64,000 nucleotides of DNA from Schistocephalus solidus. Taxonomy: Eukaryota > Platyhelminthes > Cestoda > Diphyllobothriidea > Diphyllobothriidae. The position numbers and the translations under genes are program-made. The stretch spans positions 124,001 through 188,000 of the forward strand of contig WEDG01000725.1 of NCBI GenBank assembly GCA_017591395.1, in the 5' to 3' direction. The notes under the pieces are model-generated. The model saw nothing but the letters and a program-made list of their open reading frames with translations, searched no databases and was not told the origin of the DNA. Shown in pieces: positions 1-13,184 of this stretch; position 1 is the first letter of the stretch, and each line of letters starts with the position of its first letter.

Positions 1-160
1 GCGTGGCCGGAGCCGCCACTAGGCGTGCCACCACACCTCCCCCACACACAACAAACAACACACCACATGGAAGCGCAACCCGAATAACGCCTGCCATGCC
101 CTGATGTGGCTCCCGTGTTGGTCCGACACATCTGCCAAGTGACCCGTTTAGGGGTCACAT
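1..160. repeat. GC-rich interspersed repeat, partial copy
   Basis: The first bases match the GGCCGGAGCCGCC core of a GC-rich repeat that recurs at 18.26-18.9, 31.9-33.0 and 63.1-64.0 kb. The match fades after about base 45. No protein is evident. Confidence 0.6.
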
Positions 161-162
161 AC

Positions 163-164
<2 letters not shown>

Positions 165-210
<46 letters not shown>
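165..210. repeat. (TA)n microsatellite
   Basis: An uninterrupted TA tract directly adjoins the SINE copy that starts at 211. Confidence 0.95.
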
Positions 211-212
<2 letters not shown>

Positions 213-417
213 TGTGGCACACCTGGGATTGGGTATGACTGGCTGATGACGGCTAATAAGCCAGAAATGGCCATTCCGGTCTCCCTTGTATTTGTCGGTT
301 CCATTCCATCATATGCTACACGTCGCTATGCGACCGCCTGCGAGGGCTCTAGTCTGAGCTCCAGGGCACAACGGAACATGCATGTTCCTTAAGCAGATCG
401 GTGAGCCCCACACTATC
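211..417 (+). mobile_element. SINE, 5'-truncated copy of the tRNA-derived family
   Basis: It begins just after the B box position of the family and runs through the conserved body (ATGACTGGCTGATGACGGCT, then GGCCATTCCGGTCTCC) to the tail block ending CCCCACACTATCAT. It is nearly identical to the reverse complement of 56946-57150. It is bounded by TA tracts on both sides (165-210 and 418-436), so it seems to have inserted into or expanded within a TA array. Confidence 0.8.
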
Positions 418-436
418 ATATATATATATATATATA
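418..436. repeat. (TA)n microsatellite
   Basis: A short TA tract lies between the SINE and the terminal repeats of the LINE on the other strand. Confidence 0.9.
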
Positions 437-1168
437 AGTCACTTTTAAGTCACTTTAAGTCACTTTATTGAGGGAAGTAGGCTTTTGCCCTTGAGCTCCG
501 TATTCACATGCAAAAATGTCAATAGTACAAACGTTTACAGTAATAAATCTGACAAATTAAAATTAAGGGTCATCGATATTGTGGGCCAGGCGCAAGCTGC
601 CACTGCTTACACAATCTTCATTATATTTACAAAAGTTTCTTAGAAAATGAGTATCTAGTTTGAATTTAAATGTGTCAACAGTTTCTGAAAGGACCACCTC
701 GTCAGGGAGTCCGTTCCATGCTCCAACGACCCTCCGCGAAAAGGCGTTCTGACGGACTTCCGTGTGAACAAACTTCCTCTGCAGTTTAAAGGGATGACCC
801 CGAAGATGTTCCGTCCCAGCCAATTAGAAGGAGTCAGCAAATTCTAGGGTACACTCGCGGCCTCTGACAATCCGGTAGGTTTGGATGAGGTCACCACGTA
901 GTTGCATGTAATTTAGAGGAAACAAATCAAGTTCAACCAGTCCGGCTTCGTAAGGCAGATGACTAAGATTCTTGACCATCTTCGTAGCCCTCGCCTGCAC
1001 TCGTTCCAGCTGTAGATAATCCTTCTTAAACCACGTACGCCAGGCCTGGACGGCATATTCCAAGTGAGATCGAACAAACTTATATATATGTGTATATATA
1101 CGTAATTTCCACAAAAAATGTTTTCCTTTTAGGAAACTAATACGTTTTTTCATCCATTTGCAGTGCAT
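437..1168 (-). pseudogene. LINE (CR1/Jockey-like) reverse transcriptase, 3' end
   Basis: The minus strand from 1168 to 563 reads the C-terminal part of a non-LTR retrotransposon polymerase. Recognisable blocks are a segment with SHLEYAVQAW, then LERVQARATKMV, LRGDLIQTYRI, and FSRRVVGAWNGLPDEVV followed by TFKFKLD. This tail follows the catalytic domain in CR1/Jockey-type elements; the catalytic motifs are absent, so the copy is 5'-truncated near 1168. One in-frame TAA at 824-826 interrupts it and the natural stop is at 563-565. The 3' untranslated part ends in about three copies of a roughly 10-base AAGTCACTTT unit (435-470) next to a TA tract, as expected for the 3' terminus of this LINE type. 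Family assignment rests on motif recognition only. Confidence 0.85.
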
Positions 1169-2930
1169 GCTTACGAGTCCATTCTCAAAACTCGGGATTT
1201 TCGAGCAGGTTCAAATGACGCACTGGGACTTACTGCGCAGTATTTGCAAATCTTAACCCCTGAATTTATGAAAAACTGAATAAATACAACGAAAGAATGC
1301 GAACAAACAGCAAAGGACTAGAATCTGCAATGGCGTCTTTTTATCCCTCATCAGCAGCCATACACAAACTGCTACCAGTATCGGGGTTTTTTGGTATTTC
1401 TGATTGCTCGTTATTGTTATGCATCGGCCTGCGTGATCGGCAATAGCATTTTTTATGCAAAACCGATCAATCCTGTTTCCTTCTCGACCACATTGTTTAT
1501 GCATCACTGTACCATTGTGTTGCAAATAAACCATCGTTTTGTTTTCCTGTAATTTTGTCCGGAAGCACCAATTTTAAAAATTGCTCAACTGAAGCACTTC
1601 TTTACCCACAAACATAAAATATAGGTCTTAAAGCCAGGTTACACTTCCCAGAGAGAAAGAAAGGGAGACCTATTTACCAGCAGGTAATTGCGACGAAAAT
1701 AACGCACTCGTGGTTTACCAATCCCCCATCGACATATCAGGTTTCAGGCCACTCCTCTTATGCTTTTTATGATTCCCCTTCGAGTTTTCAGCCCTCCAGG
1801 AAACGGGGACGATAATTGCAGTCACCCACCATTCTGCTAGAAGGAAATTTATCCGTCTCGGCGCTGCTGATTTCAAACTCAAAAGAATACAAAAAAACAC
1901 AGTAAATTAGCATATCAGAGTATGATTTTTCCTTGGTTGAGATGAAAAATTCGACAATAAAGATAAAAGTTTTGTAGTAACAGACGAAAAGTTTTAGTTG
2001 GGCGCCCACCTGGTTCAGTAAACGTTAACCTTCACTTTGTAAACAGAGAATGGAGATTGTCTACCCCTTCTAGAAATCCTTCTCTATTAACACGACTCAC
2101 TGGTATGACGAGATGAACCTTATTGATTATATGTCTTAGTTTGTACTCCGTTCCCATATAAACGTTCGGGCCCGATGAGAATTTATCGAAAGCACGCGTA
2201 TGCTCACCAACTAGTCAACTGATAGTTGGCGTAAACACAGTTCTTGAAAAAACTGACCAGCTCTTCTACGCGTGCCACCCGTCACTCCAAATTTACTGAG
2301 TCACCGTAGGGACCACCTGGATCTCACTTAGGTGCCAGTGCAATGACGGCCGGCTGATGAAAAAAATCGTTGGGGACCACAGAGTTGCCTCTGTTGTTGG
2401 AGAAACTGACATGGATGCTTGCTGACGGTCAACTCTTGCTTCTAGCGCTTAAGCCCTTCTCCTCTTCCTGCTCCTACGCTTTCTTTTCGTGGTCCATGTA
2501 CCTGTCCTATGAAATGGTATGCTGGTTATTCACGCAATAGGCAAAGACCCCTGTTTACCGGATAGTCCGGGGTTGGTCACCTGACACTGGCAATTATGCT
2601 TTTAATGTGTGATTCCCTCAGGGGATGAAAGCTGCTCGAAGTCACACCGAGAAGACCCAGCAACCCTCCGCCCCATTTCGTTTAATCCCCGCTGAGCTTC
2701 TAATATCTGGGTTACGGGGAGAGAACTTCTGCCAAAGAGGGAAAAGTTAGAGAACGTGTGGATGGTTTAACTTGCGGACCCTGCTTCTGGCGCATGATTT
2801 ATTAAGGAGGACGAAGCGCCCACTGGGAAATTAGCGCAACGTTCAAAATCTGTCTAAATCGCCCACCAAGCCTTTCCTAACTGCCGATAAAGAAATATAA
2901 TATTTTGAGGCCATTCCAATACAATGTCAA
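1169..2930. other. No gene recognised; one short repeat match
   Basis: Nothing coding was recognised. A piece near 2150-2215 resembles the tail of the PLE copies ending near 23600 and 28710 (shared run ATCGAAAGCA followed by CGTATGCT), so it is probably a PLE remnant. Confidence 0.5.
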
Positions 2931-3383
2931 ATGTCATTTTTCCAAAGTGCGCATCCTTGCATAATAGGTCACAAACGAAAACAACTCCAGCTTTCTACTT
3001 TCAACAGTTTACCCAACCCCGCAAACCGACATATGTGCAGACGAATTAAACATGTTTATCTACATCCCATCCGCGCCGGTTTTGGGTATCATTGGCTACG
3101 AAATGCAATTAAAACGGGAATGGTCCTTCCATGGTCACTGTGTTTGTGGGCAAATCTTCCCGTTTATTGCTTGTTGTTTTCCGGGTTGCCGCGTGTGTGA
3201 ACTTCAAAGCCGGAACGGCAAATCAGCAAGGTTATTGTGCATACCTGTTAATCCGTCCAGAATAAAGCGATGCCCGCCACTGTTGTGTGATTTTGCACAA
3301 TTCCAACATCGGCTGAAGGTACGTGGATCAGTTGTCAAGGTGCTTGAACATTGGAATTAAGTGCCGGATAAGTAGTTAGGTTT

Positions 3384-3890
3384 GGAAGAAGAAGAAGCGA
3401 TCAATGAAACATGGTTTTTATTGGCCTGACATTTCGGGTTCTCTCTCGAACCCATTAGAATTTTGATCTCGTCAAACTTGAAGATGTGTCCGGGTCCCAT
3501 CGCATGAGCCACGACTTGAGAGTTAGTGTCTTTCCTTCTCACTGCTGCCGCATGCTCAGCAATTCAGATGCGGAGTAATCTCCCAGTTTCTCCGACGTAG
3601 TTGCTTTGTCCGCAACTACATCAGATTCGGTAAACGGCTCCACACGTTTCTTGCCTTGGTAGTGGGTCTTTTGGCCTCATTTTTTGGCACCTGATAGTTA
3701 CGTCTGGTCGGTGTGAAACTCCAAATCGGAGTGATGTGAGAAGGCGGTTAACGGCTTCCGAAACGTTCCTCACGTACGGTAGCGCTCGCCAAAATTTGGG
3801 CTTGTGCGGTTCGGTCTCTCGCCTTGGTTGAGCATGCAACTGTTCACAAAGTTGCGCGGGTAGCCGCTTGCTCTGAATACCCATCAACAG
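3384..3890 (-). pseudogene. Penelope-like element, GIY-YIG nuclease end
   Basis: Read on the minus strand from 3887 down, a single frame gives the linker between reverse transcriptase and nuclease (VSEAVNRLL, then HRPDVTIRCQKMRPKDPLPRQ). It continues into the nuclease: GAVYRI, a CSCGQSNYVGETGRLLR block, AEHAAAVRRKD and GPGHIFKFDE. GIY-YIG nucleases cut the target DNA for PLE insertion. Two in-frame TGA codons, one straight after GAVYRI and one in the RIAEH segment, break an otherwise open frame. The reverse transcriptase is missing. The copy ends at a GAA-rich run (3384-3398), i.e. a TTC tail in element orientation, shared with the copies at 6.58 and 30.26 kb. Confidence 0.85.
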
Positions 3891-6567
3891 TACTGCAGAT
3901 GATTAGAGATGCCGTCCATGCGACCACGAACCTCAACAGCTGCACACGGATGAGCCCTGTCACTAGACAGTAATGTGTTCTGAGTGCAGGAGATATTTAT
4001 ACACCCAGAAGAGGCTGTAATCCTTTCTAGGTTGTGCAGGCTAGTGCCATAAGAAGACCTCAGCCTTTCAGGCCAGGTACCGAAAGGAAAGAGGAGAGAC
4101 TGAATGTCACCTGAAAGGGAATCGTAGTGTGCTCAGAATGCTCGGAGAATAGCCTGGAACAAGGTGCTATCCGCATTAGATCACACGTCCAGCCCCGTGA
4201 GTGCGGTGACCCGAGTGATAGCAGGACAGTCATGTTTTATTAGTAGCCATCAGTGAGCATTAGTCATGGGCATTAGTCATGTTGGTTCGAAATATTAGTT
4301 CCACGTCGATCTACTGGCGGCTGCTAACCCGTTGAGCCAAATTTGAACTAGAGATAGAATATTCCAGGCATAATTTTAACCATGGAAAAACGATGACCTT
4401 GCATTCACTTGAATGGGTGTTTAGGCGTTTTTTTAAATATAACCTGCCCCGTGGGAAAAGGTGAAGGCGCAGACGCACATTAAAAGAATTCTCGAAGAAC
4501 AGCCTATTCTTATCTCCTAGATGACGAAAGGAAGTACTTAAAAAATTAGCCTAATCTTGACAACTGGGTAGGTGCACACGATTAAAATGTTTAGTCGGCG
4601 TTGTATAGTCAGTTAATCGCACGTCTTGAGTCAATGTGTAGGAGGGCGGCAGTTTACGGAGGAATTACATTTTTATCTCGAATAAATCAATAAAGTCTAT
4701 TACATTTCTTTCATTAAATTTATGCTCGGAAATAGGATCGAACATACTTAATGATTCAAAGTCAGTGACCAATCCCATGATATATTAACGAAAATTCTGA
4801 AATGCATTTTCTATTTCGAAGGATTACTAAAATAAGGTTGTAATATTGAATACCTTGCAGTACAATCCCACAATATGTTAGACACGCCAGGATGTTTGCT
4901 TTAAAATGCCATTTTTTTCGGTAAAAAGCACAAATTACTGATAACAAGGAACTGTTTAAGTAAGAAGCCTTTTTTCAATTGATTTTCGATTTCTCTGCAA
5001 ATCCAAAAATAAGTTTTAAAAACATGACAAAAATGCCGTTTCTTCTGCTCATTTTGTGGGAAATCACGTTTCTTTTTTACGTTTGTTACTCGATGGAGAG
5101 GAAAGTTAAGATTTTAAAAACTTTATCCTTTCTGGATTAATTTTAGGCTTGATCTGCCACTGCATTCACGGTTAGAATTTGCAGTTTGTGGATAACAAAA
5201 TCATTCAATACTCTATGGCAGAGTGCTCATCAAACGTTTTAATGGGTATAAACTATGTTGCATAATTTATAAGGCGAATTAATAAGAGGACAGAGGCGAT
5301 GCTATTCGAAAGTACTTTTTCATGTTCTTAAGACCTTCATAATGTGAAAATGCCTCTTAAAACTTAAAGGTATTTTTTCCCCGAATATCTAATTTGATCA
5401 AGACGGTATTGGGTATCATATGCGTTCAGGAAAGAAACTTTGTGCTCACGTTTTATTAACATACATCTCCCGTTGCAGCTAATATTAGGGGTTTTATTTG
5501 ACAATCTCTATGCTTTTCGTGTACGGACTAGCATACATTACGCTTAGCTATTAGGAACATAACATATAGCGCTTGATAAATTTATATACAGACTTAAACT
5601 ATATTGTAAATTTTATGAGGAACCTTAGTGAACGCAAAGATGCAAGGCGATTAAATGGTCATTGTAAATTCTTACAAATCTCCTAATAAAACCTTTTTTA
5701 CTTTCAAAGATACCCCTTCTGCAAGCAGTAATTTTAAACAAGACGTGATTTGCCATCACATTAGTGCAAAACAGAGACTTTGGCTGGTACATTCTACAAA
5801 ATGTATTTGCATTTGTAAGGGCATCGAAATAAGTTTTCAAAATTCATTTAAATCTTGTCGTCATTTTGATGGTATGAATTCAAAAGCCTATCCAAAATAT
5901 CCTTTGATTGTGCCGCAAAACGATTAATATTTCAATGCAATATAAGAACTCATTCTAAATGAAAAATGTTTTTAATAAGTTTGATTAAAATTTCATGATA
6001 TCGGCCAATAAATGTAAGTGAACACTTTCGTTTGACTATGGAACCGGCGCAAAAGATACGATGGCGATTAAGCTGCAGTAGTTGGTGTGTCTTAATGGTA
6101 GACAGGAAAAGGCAATTTAACTGGTTTTTTGACCTATCTGCAGTTATCAGATAATCATAATTAAAAAGAGCTTTTTAGAACCGAAACATAGCCTGTGCTT
6201 GAGTATACAATTCAAAGAAGACGTAACTAGGTATATTTAAGGTTTTTAAAAAAATGCACTGGAATTCCTTAGGATATCGAATATCAATAAAGGATATGCA
6301 TATAAGATAAGTAGCCATTTTTCTAATAGAATGTTTTCGGGAGGTTAAGAGACCGGCATTCGAGATCGTAACCAAAATACTCTGTGACTGTGTCAACAGA
6401 AGGATTGATATTTCAATCCCACGTAAGTTGTCCTTTTTAATGAGAAAGGCATCGCAAGAGTTTGCTTAAAATTTCATGAGATCGGTCACTAACTGGACAC
6501 AGACGTTTGATTAACAGTATGTTTTTGAACTCGCGCCCGATTAAGTATGGCAATCAACCTTTAGCAT
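3891..6567. other. AT-rich stretch without recognised genes
   Basis: No motif, splice-consistent exon or known repeat was recognised. Open frames here are short and AT-driven. Confidence 0.5.
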
Positions 6568-6583
6568 TCAATCAGTATAAGTA

Positions 6584-7260
6584 AAGAAGAAGATGAAGAA
6601 GAAAAACAAGAAGGTGGTTCGCTCAGACAACAGTGAGACCAATCCAGAGGTGACTGCGCAGGCCTCTGTACACTGGATCCAGATCGATAAATATACTGAC
6701 TGAGTTCTCATCGGAGGTGCAGGATTCAATAAATTCTCGGCTTTCTTGATTCTGGCGCGGGCGATTATCTTTGTGGCTGTGAAGTTAAACAAGTGACGCG
6801 TTTCGTAGGATTGGGCAGCCACTTGAAGTTAGCAGTTACTCCTTCTCTTAGTCAGCTTATGCTGGTGTAGAAGTAATCCAAGCATACGTTCATTCTGTCC
6901 TGTGTAGTTACGAGAACAGTTTTGGCAGGGAAGACGATACACTGCACCAGATCACTTATTAGGATTTAATCTGTCCTTGATTTGTATGCCCCTTCTGCGC
7001 ATGGTAGCTTTGAACTGTTGTGCAATTTCGACACCTTGTCCCGAAGCAATGCCTTTTGTCGCTGCTGCTACGTCCTTAACGAATGGCAGAGCATACAAGA
7101 CCATAGGTTTTGGTTCTGTTTGGGTCCTCTGGGGTCAAACACGCAGGCAAAGGATTATGAACGCCTTTGGATAGCCGTTCCGCATAAACTGATCGCGGAG
7201 GTAACGGGCCTTACGTGCTTTTTCTGCTTTTTCTTAAATGGCTATCCACACCTGTGAAAG
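6584..7260 (-). pseudogene. Penelope-like element fragment (RT tail plus GIY-YIG)
   Basis: On the minus strand, 7215-7140 reads KARYLRDQFMRNGYPKAFI. This is the conserved region after PLE reverse transcriptase that pairs an LRD motif with NGYP and FI. Downstream, 6950-6650 reads a nuclease segment (GAVYRLPCQNC, YTGQNERML, then AAQSYETRHLFNF and IIARARIKKAENL). The two parts are in different frames with stops between them, so this is a relic. It is related to the copy at 30.26-31.23 kb and ends in a GAA-rich tract (6584-6613). Confidence 0.8.
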
Positions 7261-10200
7261 GGGTCACGGGCCATGAAAAGATTGAAGCTGTGCCTCCGCT
7301 GAGAACTCGGTCAATCGATTTATCGACCTGGCGCCAGCAAAAAGTGCCTTGCGAAATCACCTCCGTACAGGCGTCACTGATGTCTGAATAGCCCCTGACC
7401 AATATAACTGGTGCTTCTTTTTGTTGCCGCTTCTATCTCTGACGCTGGACTCCAATAAGCGTTCGAAAGTACAGATGAATGAAGCCAAGATTCCTGCAAG
7501 TAAACAACCTTCTTGAGTGAGAGGGAGAGAGGTACAGTTTATTTTGAAATGAATATCGAATTTGACTTCATTCAAAACGGTGCCAGCGTTGTGTGCTGAT
7601 GTCCTCATTGTTGTAGTTCGAATAAACAAAGATGGTTAAAAGTAGGTATCTAATGGGTGAAATTGGCCAACCGATTTATATATAAAAGAATTTACATGCG
7701 AATGGAGCTCAGAAAAAATGGCTGCTCAATTTCAAAAGCCCGCTGGCACTTAGTTCCGCACCTGGAGTGCTTCTATTAGTCAGTGTCCTATTGGTAGAGA
7801 GAAAAAAGAGACATTTAGCTGGCTTCTTCTGACCTATTGGCTGAGAAGAATGACAGATCATTTATGCAAAGACAGCCTCCTTCCCTGAATTCTTGAAATT
7901 AGTTTGACTTTTTGTTTTCCAAGGAGTCTGCTATTCGAAATCTGTGAATAATCGCAAGTTGACTTAAACAGAAAGCAGCCCGACATCTCTTCGCACCCGC
8001 ATGATTGCCTCCACCAGGCTTTGAAACCATAAGTAGTATCGTATTTTAACCGGGTTCTGTCGAGGTCTAGAATCTGGAGGAGAAAGTGACAAACAAAAAG
8101 CCTAGGCAACTACTTATGGTGATTTCAGTATTAAACCTACGTACGTTTTAACCCCAGTGCTTTGTAAGTGAGGACACATGGTGAAAGGACTCTGCGTTAG
8201 GGAAAAATTTGCGACAGTCTCTGATAATTGGTTGGAGCGAGAATCTGAAACACTAGGCCAATAAAGCTGGTTTTCCTGCAATCACATCGTCCGCTTAAAA
8301 ATTAATTATTCACTGCGCAGTTGGAGTTCGCCATGAGAAGTAGTATGTCGCTCCGAATTTCATAGGTCATCGGGCATCTTAAAGGAGCATAAATTCAGTG
8401 CCCTATCTAGAACAAAGAGACGAAGTTCGAGTTCACCAGTCATTCAGGAGTTTTTGTAGGGTTGGAAAAGTCTGCAATGAAATGACGAGAGGACTAGAGA
8501 GTAGGATCCATCCATACTTCAGGGAGATGGGTGATTTTTAAAGTAAGAGTTAAGGTTAGTGCGTCTGTTGCCATAATCAATCGTCCTAAGCTGAACATTT
8601 TCCCCTTCAGTCCCAGCAGAAAGTCCACTTTTACTGCTACAGACTGGCTTTGTGAGCAGTGGTATCCGAAGGTGCGACATAGTAGACACGGAGCTTTCAA
8701 CGCGATTTCATGAGATTGACGATCCCTCCCATTTTACAAAGAATAGTCTTTTTTCTGTGATCTGTCGTTCAGATTGTCCTTTAGCGTGTGCATTGCGGCC
8801 TTTGGCGCAGGTCTCTCCACTTTGTTTTTACTTCATATGCCCGGTTTTCGGTGCTGCCCACGGACTAAGCAGTTACCAGGCCTGTCACAGACTCTAGGAA
8901 GGAGCGTTCGGTCCAGTATGCTCAGAGTTAGGTGAGGTCTAATATTCAGGCTGAAATTGAACTCAAACCTTTACTTACGGCTCTTTGTCCTCTCTCGAAT
9001 CCACGCGAATTGACGCACCTTGCTGCATCGGCAATTCAAACTATCTGCGTTCTTGGTTTCTTTACCTGCAGCCAGCATTTTGGTCGTGTGCCTTCGAAGA
9101 ACACTTGAGGTATCTTAGCACTAAATTAACCATCTTTTATGGTTAAACATACTGACAGAACTGGTGCCTGCTGAAAGCCAAGGCATGTGTTTCAGCAATA
9201 TTCTGTCAGTGCAAGGGGTCCAGGTCATCAACAAGCCCTTCAGCGTTCCCCGTGTTCTTTCTGGTAGATACTTTTGTCTTAAACTTTACGCTTTTTAATT
9301 TTCTCAGGAATTAATCGCTTACTTTATGTAAATCTGTTTGAACTAAAGTTAATTGCTGCAGACCGCAGCTCCATGTGAATACTTGAGGCAAAGCCCATCT
9401 ACTACAGTCGGATACATTCACATACAATTCATTAAACTATCAACAGGCAGCCAGTTGTATACCCTACCTCATGAAATGTCAAACATAACTCTGAAATGTT
9501 TTTCTCGATTCGAACAAATTAACTAATAAGGGTGGTTGGATTGATGACCATGCCGCCTCATCCCAAAGTATGTCAGCTACGGCAGGATGCCGGCTTCTAT
9601 CGACTGCACTTGAAACTTATACCTTGTAGTATGCAATTTTCTCATTGATTTCTGATGCTTGCATTAATTCAAATATATTGTGCAGAAAAAACGCACAAAA
9701 CGTTATGCCTTCTACTCGTTCGATAGCAAATTACGTATTCTCTTAATTTTGCCCCTGAAAAAAGGGTATTTTCGGTTTTAAAAAAGTTTCTAATAAATAG
9801 ATTTTTAGATCTTGTAGTGTTCATTCATAAAACCTCGTATCCGTTTATTTACTAATGTTGTCTAAAATGTATAGATACTGATCCGAATCGATTGCCTCAT
9901 TTTTGAGAACTGTGGTACCTCTTATTTATACCGTACGGAAATGTGGGAGTTTTCCTTACACAGTATATACACAGCATGTAGTTTGGAAACCTTAAAAGCA
10001 AGTGCAGTGGTCGGTATTGCTCAAAATAATTCGGAAATTCAGAAACTTTGTGAAAACCAAAAATGTACCCTTTAGTTAAGTAGAAAATTTGAGGAGGAGG
10101 GAATTTGATATGAAATAAGGAAGGAAAGAATATTTTTTTCATGTTTTCTATAATATAAAGTTCAATTAATAAGAGCATTTCAAATCAACGAAAAAAGTGC

Positions 10201-11394
10201 ATGCTACTTAAGTAGCCATTTGTTACATAGTATAAGTTTTGTGGGCGGCCACTAAGAAGCCCTTTCAAAAGCCAACATCCTACTTTGAATGAAATATCTT
10301 GGGATTTGTCTGCCCCATAATCATTTCGAAAATAATACTTTAGATAGTTGTTTGAATCGAAAACACGCTTCCAAATTTCTGTTGGCATTTCATGAGGTAG
10401 GGAATCAACTATATATTAGGGTTAAAAAATAATCATCTTAACACAGCATAGCTTCTTGCTAAAGGCCGCGATACGTCAACAAGGTTGCGAGGCGCTCGGC
10501 TCAATAATGTGGTCCCTGACCTTCCGAGGGTTCTTTGATACGGACGAAGGCCTCAACTGCACACGACTATTGCTTGGCAGTAAACGTGTAAAAAGAAAGG
10601 GAACTCCAAGGTGCCGTGAGAAGCAATTTAAGGCCAAGCGGTTGAGGGCAAAACACCTTATGAAAACTGTCCAACCCACCAATCAAATCTGATGATCAAT
10701 GTCCTCGCAGGTTCGGAGAACGTCGCCTTGTACGGCACTCCGTATTTTTATACGGAGGCGGAAGTCCGAATTGTGCCGGAAGATGCACCCCGTAATTAAC
10801 GTTACAGTTTCTACACAGTAAACGAGTGATAATCAGGACCACCAGACGCACTTCGTAAGCAAAGAAGGGTTGTCATTTCAGAGGTCGGCTACAAAATTAT
10901 TGTGCACCGCAAAAGACCTAACGAGGATGGAGTTGGCGAGCAACCTCGTTTTTAAATTCCAGTCGGAAGTAGCTTATTAACACTAACCCGTAATTTTGTT
11001 GTGCACAAATTAGCTTTTCCAGAATTTCTTCCATATTAAAAAAGTTTGCCTCCATGTTGCTGAACAGTAATTTTAAACAGAAAAATTTTTCCGCATTTTA
11101 AAAGTTAAAAGGAAATTGTCCCATCGTCTAATCTATCAAAATGTTAGACAAAAGGAATGCGACATTCAGTGAAAATGTTGAAGCACTAACTGAAAGGATA
11201 CGATTAATCAAACTCATTAAATGGCTTCCTCTATTCATTCACCAAGATTTTATCCATATTGCACGGACTGAGATAGTTAAAATCTTGACCGAAGTATTTA
11301 TTTAGGACGCTCGATGATCTGAAATGATCTCTGAGTGCTCAAACGATTGAAAATCACGGTTTTATGATGATGCTTGCCTGAAATACTCCATACT
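7261..11394. other. No gene or family recognised
   Basis: Both strands were scanned for protein motifs and for the repeat families found elsewhere in the window, with no convincing match. Short open frames lack recognisable content. Confidence 0.45.
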
Positions 11395-12790
11395 CCTACT
11401 CCGCTTTGAATTCAGGAAAGCACTTGATGGCTTGGAAGCCCTTGGATGACTTTACTGTTGGTTTAACTCTAAGCAATTTTGGAAGTATCCTGCTGTCTCG
11501 ATACATCCAAAAAGTCACAAAACTAGTACCCAACTGCTATCGATAGTCTCCTTAATCGGTGCACTCAACTATAAAATAACAAAGTGGTTATTTCACCAAC
11601 TGCATCCACTTCTTAAGAACTCTGAGTACTTTATTGAAGATTCAAATGTTTTCTAGACAAACTAAAAGGAGTCAATGTTACGCCTGCCAAAATAATAGTT
11701 TTATTCGATGTGGCCTACGTCACTGATGTCCCTGCCGACGCTTTAATCCAACTACAAGATCTCTGTCTAGAAACCAACTTTTATTTTGCCGACAAATGCT
11801 ATCAACAACTTGAATGAGTTCCTATGTGTTCACACATGTCCGAAATTCTGGTTGAGGCCGTAATACAGACAGTAGAATCGATAGCTCTTCCTACAATTGA
11901 ACCAACATTATAGCTACGCTATGTAGATCACAAATTTGTCAACATCAAGAGAAAACACTTAGAACTCCTCCACATCAATCTGAAATCTACATTTCCGGGA
12001 ATTGAATTCACGTTCGAAACAGAGGCTGATGGACAACTCCCATTTCTGGATGTCCTCGTACAAGGAAAAACTGATGGATCACTCCATACATCAGATTATC
12101 GCAAAGGAGCATATCTGAGGTAACCCTACACTTTAAGTGTAACCGACCCGTACCTCACAAAAAGAGTTTTGTCTAAATTCTCCTAAATCAGACCAAAACA
12201 CATTGCTCTGATGAAGAAAGTTATCATGCAAAAATGAAATATCTCTTGAATTTATTATACAAAAATGGATACCCAAGTGATTACTTCCATCAATGTCTGT
12301 ACAGGATAGGCACACAGAAATTTATTTCGAATACAATGGTCACTCAGGCATTAAAACCAATGACATGGCGAACTTCCCAATAGGTGGAAAATGTATCCAA
12401 ACTTATTAAAAGAAGTCTAAGAAAACACCAGATACAAGTAGCACATTACTCTGCATCTATCGTACGCTCACAGCTTGTACACCCTAAGTACAGGGTTAGC
12501 TATCTTGATTGAAAAGGTGTTGTCTACAAAACTCCATGCTCCAGTAGTGATGCTGTTTATTGTGAGCAATCTGGGTAATCCATCACAACCCGCATGCACG
12601 AACATCAGTTAGCGGTCAGAAGATGAGACCGCCCATCCCAGGTTGCCATGCACATGGGAGAGCACTCGGATTGTGGGCACCTGCCCAGTGAGAAAGGGCT
12701 GTGAATTCCTGGAAGCAATGCACTCAGATGAGGCATTCATCAATCGACATATCGATTTAGAGACCACATGAAAATCTTCAAGGACAACGT
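11395..12790 (+). pseudogene. Penelope-like element, badly decayed copy
   Basis: From about 11540 the plus strand follows the 57.5-59.9 kb PLE in several frames: an IVSLIGALNYKITKWLFHQL-like block at 11545-11605, YVDHKFV at 11920-11945 where the family has the catalytic YVDD, FPGIEFTFETEADGQ, then LPFLDVLV near 12040. A GIY-YIG remnant (VVYKTPCSSSDAVYCEQSG) lies at 12520-12580, then a MHEHQ stretch. Loss of the second catalytic aspartate and many frame breaks show it is dead. A piece at 11395-11500 matches the PLE N-terminus but on the opposite strand, so the copy is also rearranged. Confidence 0.8.
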
Positions 12791-12996
12791 CAAAATCACA
12801 CAGTCAATCATTGCGGGATGACAAACTGAACTTAACACGTATTGGCAAAAACATCGCCCAACCGTTAAATCTTCTGTTAAGCACCATTGATTAGTTAAAT
12901 ATTCTCGAACACATCTCATAGGCTGATGATAAGCTGATGTACCAGTTTCGAAAGCTTAGGCATTAAATTTTGTATTTTTCCAAACGATTTTATCCC

Positions 12997-13001
<5 letters not shown>
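12791..13001 (+). mobile_element. Penelope-like element 3' end with hammerhead-like core
   Basis: This is the 3' untranslated end of the preceding PLE. CTGATGA at 12923-12929 is followed by AAGCUG and CAGUUU, which can pair as helix II, and then GAAA at 12950-12953. One unpaired base separates each side of helix II from the core, and stems I and III are weak, so activity is doubtful. The end abuts the TA array at 13002. Confidence 0.5.

Positions 13002-13042
<41 letters not shown>
13002..13042. repeat. (TA)n microsatellite at PLE 3' end
   Basis: A TA tract immediately follows the 3' end of the decayed PLE. Confidence 0.95.
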
Positions 13043-13046
<4 letters not shown>

Positions 13047-13079
13047 GATAAGTTGAACTGACAAATAAAAGACAGAACA

Positions 13080-13180
13080 ATATGGCTATTCGTTGTTTAT
13101 AAGCCATTATCAGTCAGTCATACCCAATTCCAGGTATAAATAACACTTGCAAACCCGCGACCTTTGCTCGTTGATTGATT
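13080..13180 (-). mobile_element. SINE fragment
   Basis: Minus-strand match to the SINE body and B box region (ATCAGTCAGTCATACCCAAT and CCCGCGACCTTTG on the plus strand). The A box side is missing and a PLE fragment begins directly after it. Confidence 0.6.
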
Positions 13181-13184
13181 GCAC

